DNA of 64,000 nucleotides from contig NZ_SODU01000001.1 of assembly GCF_004366075.1 (NCBI RefSeq), positions 620,001 to 684,000 of the forward strand. Direction: 5' to 3'. Shown piece after piece: positions 63,221 through 64,000 of the stretch (positions are counted from its first letter, which is position 1; each line of letters starts with the position of its first letter). The position numbers and the translations under genes are program-made. The notes below the pieces were generated by a model. That model saw only the letters and a program-made list of their open reading frames with translations. It was not told the DNA's origin and searched no databases. The stretch is from Kribbella pratensis. GTDB taxonomy: Bacteria; Actinomycetota; Actinomycetes; Propionibacteriales; Kribbellaceae.

Positions 63221-64000
63221 ATGGCGATTCTCCTGAAGCCGCCGGCCGACGGGCTCACCTCGGACACGGATGTCTCCTTCCACTACCGGGTGCGGGTGCT
63301 GCTGCTGATTGTGGGCGTCGGCGTCCTCGCGGTTGCGACTGTGCTCTTCGGAGACCGTGTCGGAGACGACGGGTTGCCGCAGGCGGTCTGGGTCGCAATC
63401 CTCGGGCTCGCCATCTTGGTGGTGGTCGTTCTGTTCGCCACCAACCTGCAGCGCCACCTGCGTGCCGTACTGCGCTGGCTCGCTCTGATCCTGAGTGCTC
63501 TTGCCGCAGCACATTTCGGCGACGCGGCGAGTCTGAAGGGCACGGCGAGGTCGATCGTCGACATCGAACTCGCCGGCAGCAGCGAGGCCTGGACGGCCTG
63601 CGGATGCGGTGATGCCTTCACGAGGGCCGTTCAACAGGACTTCTGGTTCATCGCTTCCTACGTCTTCCTGCTCGGCCTGCTGGTGTGGTGGGCCGGCAAC
63701 TACTTCCGGCTGCCGGCGCTACGGCAGGCGCGTACCACGGTCGTCATCGCTGTCGTCGTCGCGGGAGCCTTCGACGTCGCCGAGAACATTTTGATGCTCA
63801 CCGCGGGATCGTCGAACGGGCCCTGGCGGTTCGTCGCGGTCTGCGCCTGGGCCAAGTTCACTTTGCTCCTCGTCGCCATCGTCTACACCGCGGCAGGCGC
63901 CTTCGCCTGGTGGGCGACTCCACGCTGGGTCAGACTCGCCTCTTTGAAGCTGCCGACGTACGCCCAGAAGGCAGCCGGCATGAAGCCGTCCGAGGAGGTC
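63221..64000 (+). CDS. Membrane protein, truncated at window end
   Basis: At least 260 residues, continuing beyond the window. Predicted membrane helices are at about 26-46, 58-78, 85-103, 145-165, 175-195 and 205-230. Between helices 3 and 4 is an extracytoplasmic segment with the pair CGCG (WTACGCGDAF). No family is recognised. GGTGGAG lies four bases before the ATG, and an in-frame GTG three codons earlier is an alternative. Confidence 0.7.
   Translation, partial: MAILLKPPADGLTSDTDVSFHYRVRVLLLIVGVGVLAVATVLFGDRVGDDGLPQAVWVAILGLAILVVVVLFATNLQRHLRAVLRWLALILSALAAAHFGDAASLKGTARSIVDIELAGSSEAWTACGCGDAFTRAVQQDFWFIASYVFLLGLLVWWAGNYFRLPALRQARTTVVIAVVVAGAFDVAENILMLTAGSSNGPWRFVAVCAWAKFTLLLVAIVYTAAGAFAWWATPRWVRLASLKLPTYAQKAAGMKPSEEV

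Overview
The window is high-GC, gene-dense DNA from an actinobacterium. Signs of this include GTG and TTG starts, AGGAGG-type ribosome sites, leaderless-looking genes, an ECF41 sigma factor, UdgX, an Acg-family nitroreductase and an RNHCP-domain protein. Gene content suggests a soil saprophyte of the Kribbella/Nocardioidaceae type, but that placement is inference. I see no rRNA, tRNA, CRISPR array or intact insertion sequence. Both ends cut through genes.

Layout. 0-1.1 kb: the end of an ABC transporter ATPase, a 30-residue Arg-Ser repeat peptide with a near-perfect ribosome site, a 13-bp hairpin, and a cytoplasmic Ser/Thr kinase. This is the best candidate for an undescribed system. 1.1-2.5 kb: an ECF41 sigma factor divergent from a SnoaL-like protein, with two mirror-image ECF41-type promoters between them. 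2.5-6.4 kb: a diiron oxygenase with a ferredoxin/ferredoxin-reductase fusion, an MFS transporter and a methyltransferase. 6.6-9.8 kb: a secreted disulfide pair (DUF929 and VKOR), a duplicated membrane protein, and UdgX. 9.8-14.6 kb: phosphoketolase divergent from a SNF2 helicase. 14.6-20.7 kb: a SufR-like regulator with two membrane proteins, a lytic transglycosylase, an Fpg/Nei glycosylase, VOC, methyltransferase and reductase genes. 20.8-28.5 kb: a RecQ helicase, and a GH51 arabinofuranosidase with a ROK regulator, divergent from a sulfatase. 28.5-36.2 kb: an antiporter and several small regulators and enzymes, including a TetR/SDR pair with a clear palindromic operator.

36.2-43.7 kb: pta and ackA complete the phosphoketolase-to-acetate route begun by xfp. 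ackA lies under a long hairpin that covers its ribosome site. Next come a SulP transporter, a PPOX protein and an Acg-type nitroreductase operon, with two DosR/DevR-like boxes. This suggests a hypoxia or redox response linked to substrate-level ATP production.

43.8-57.5 kb: an ACT-domain membrane protein, a P1 peptidase, L-2-hydroxyglutarate oxidase, an alpha/beta hydrolase with an Asp nucleophile, a cytoplasmic AmiC/UrtA-like receptor divergent from a MarR regulator, an NCS1 permease with a Cys-rich tail, and a complete ureABCFGD operon. The operon has a structured leader, and ureF carries an in-frame insertion made of inverted repeats. A GntP permease follows.

57.6-64 kb: a two-domain VOC protein, an RNHCP protein, a DrrAB-type ABC exporter with its MerR regulator, a GH13 amylase broken by a single-base frameshift in a G run, a small basic protein, and a truncated membrane protein. 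A 47-bp palindromic element occurs twice, at 6.45 kb and 51.2 kb, with 38 of 47 positions identical.
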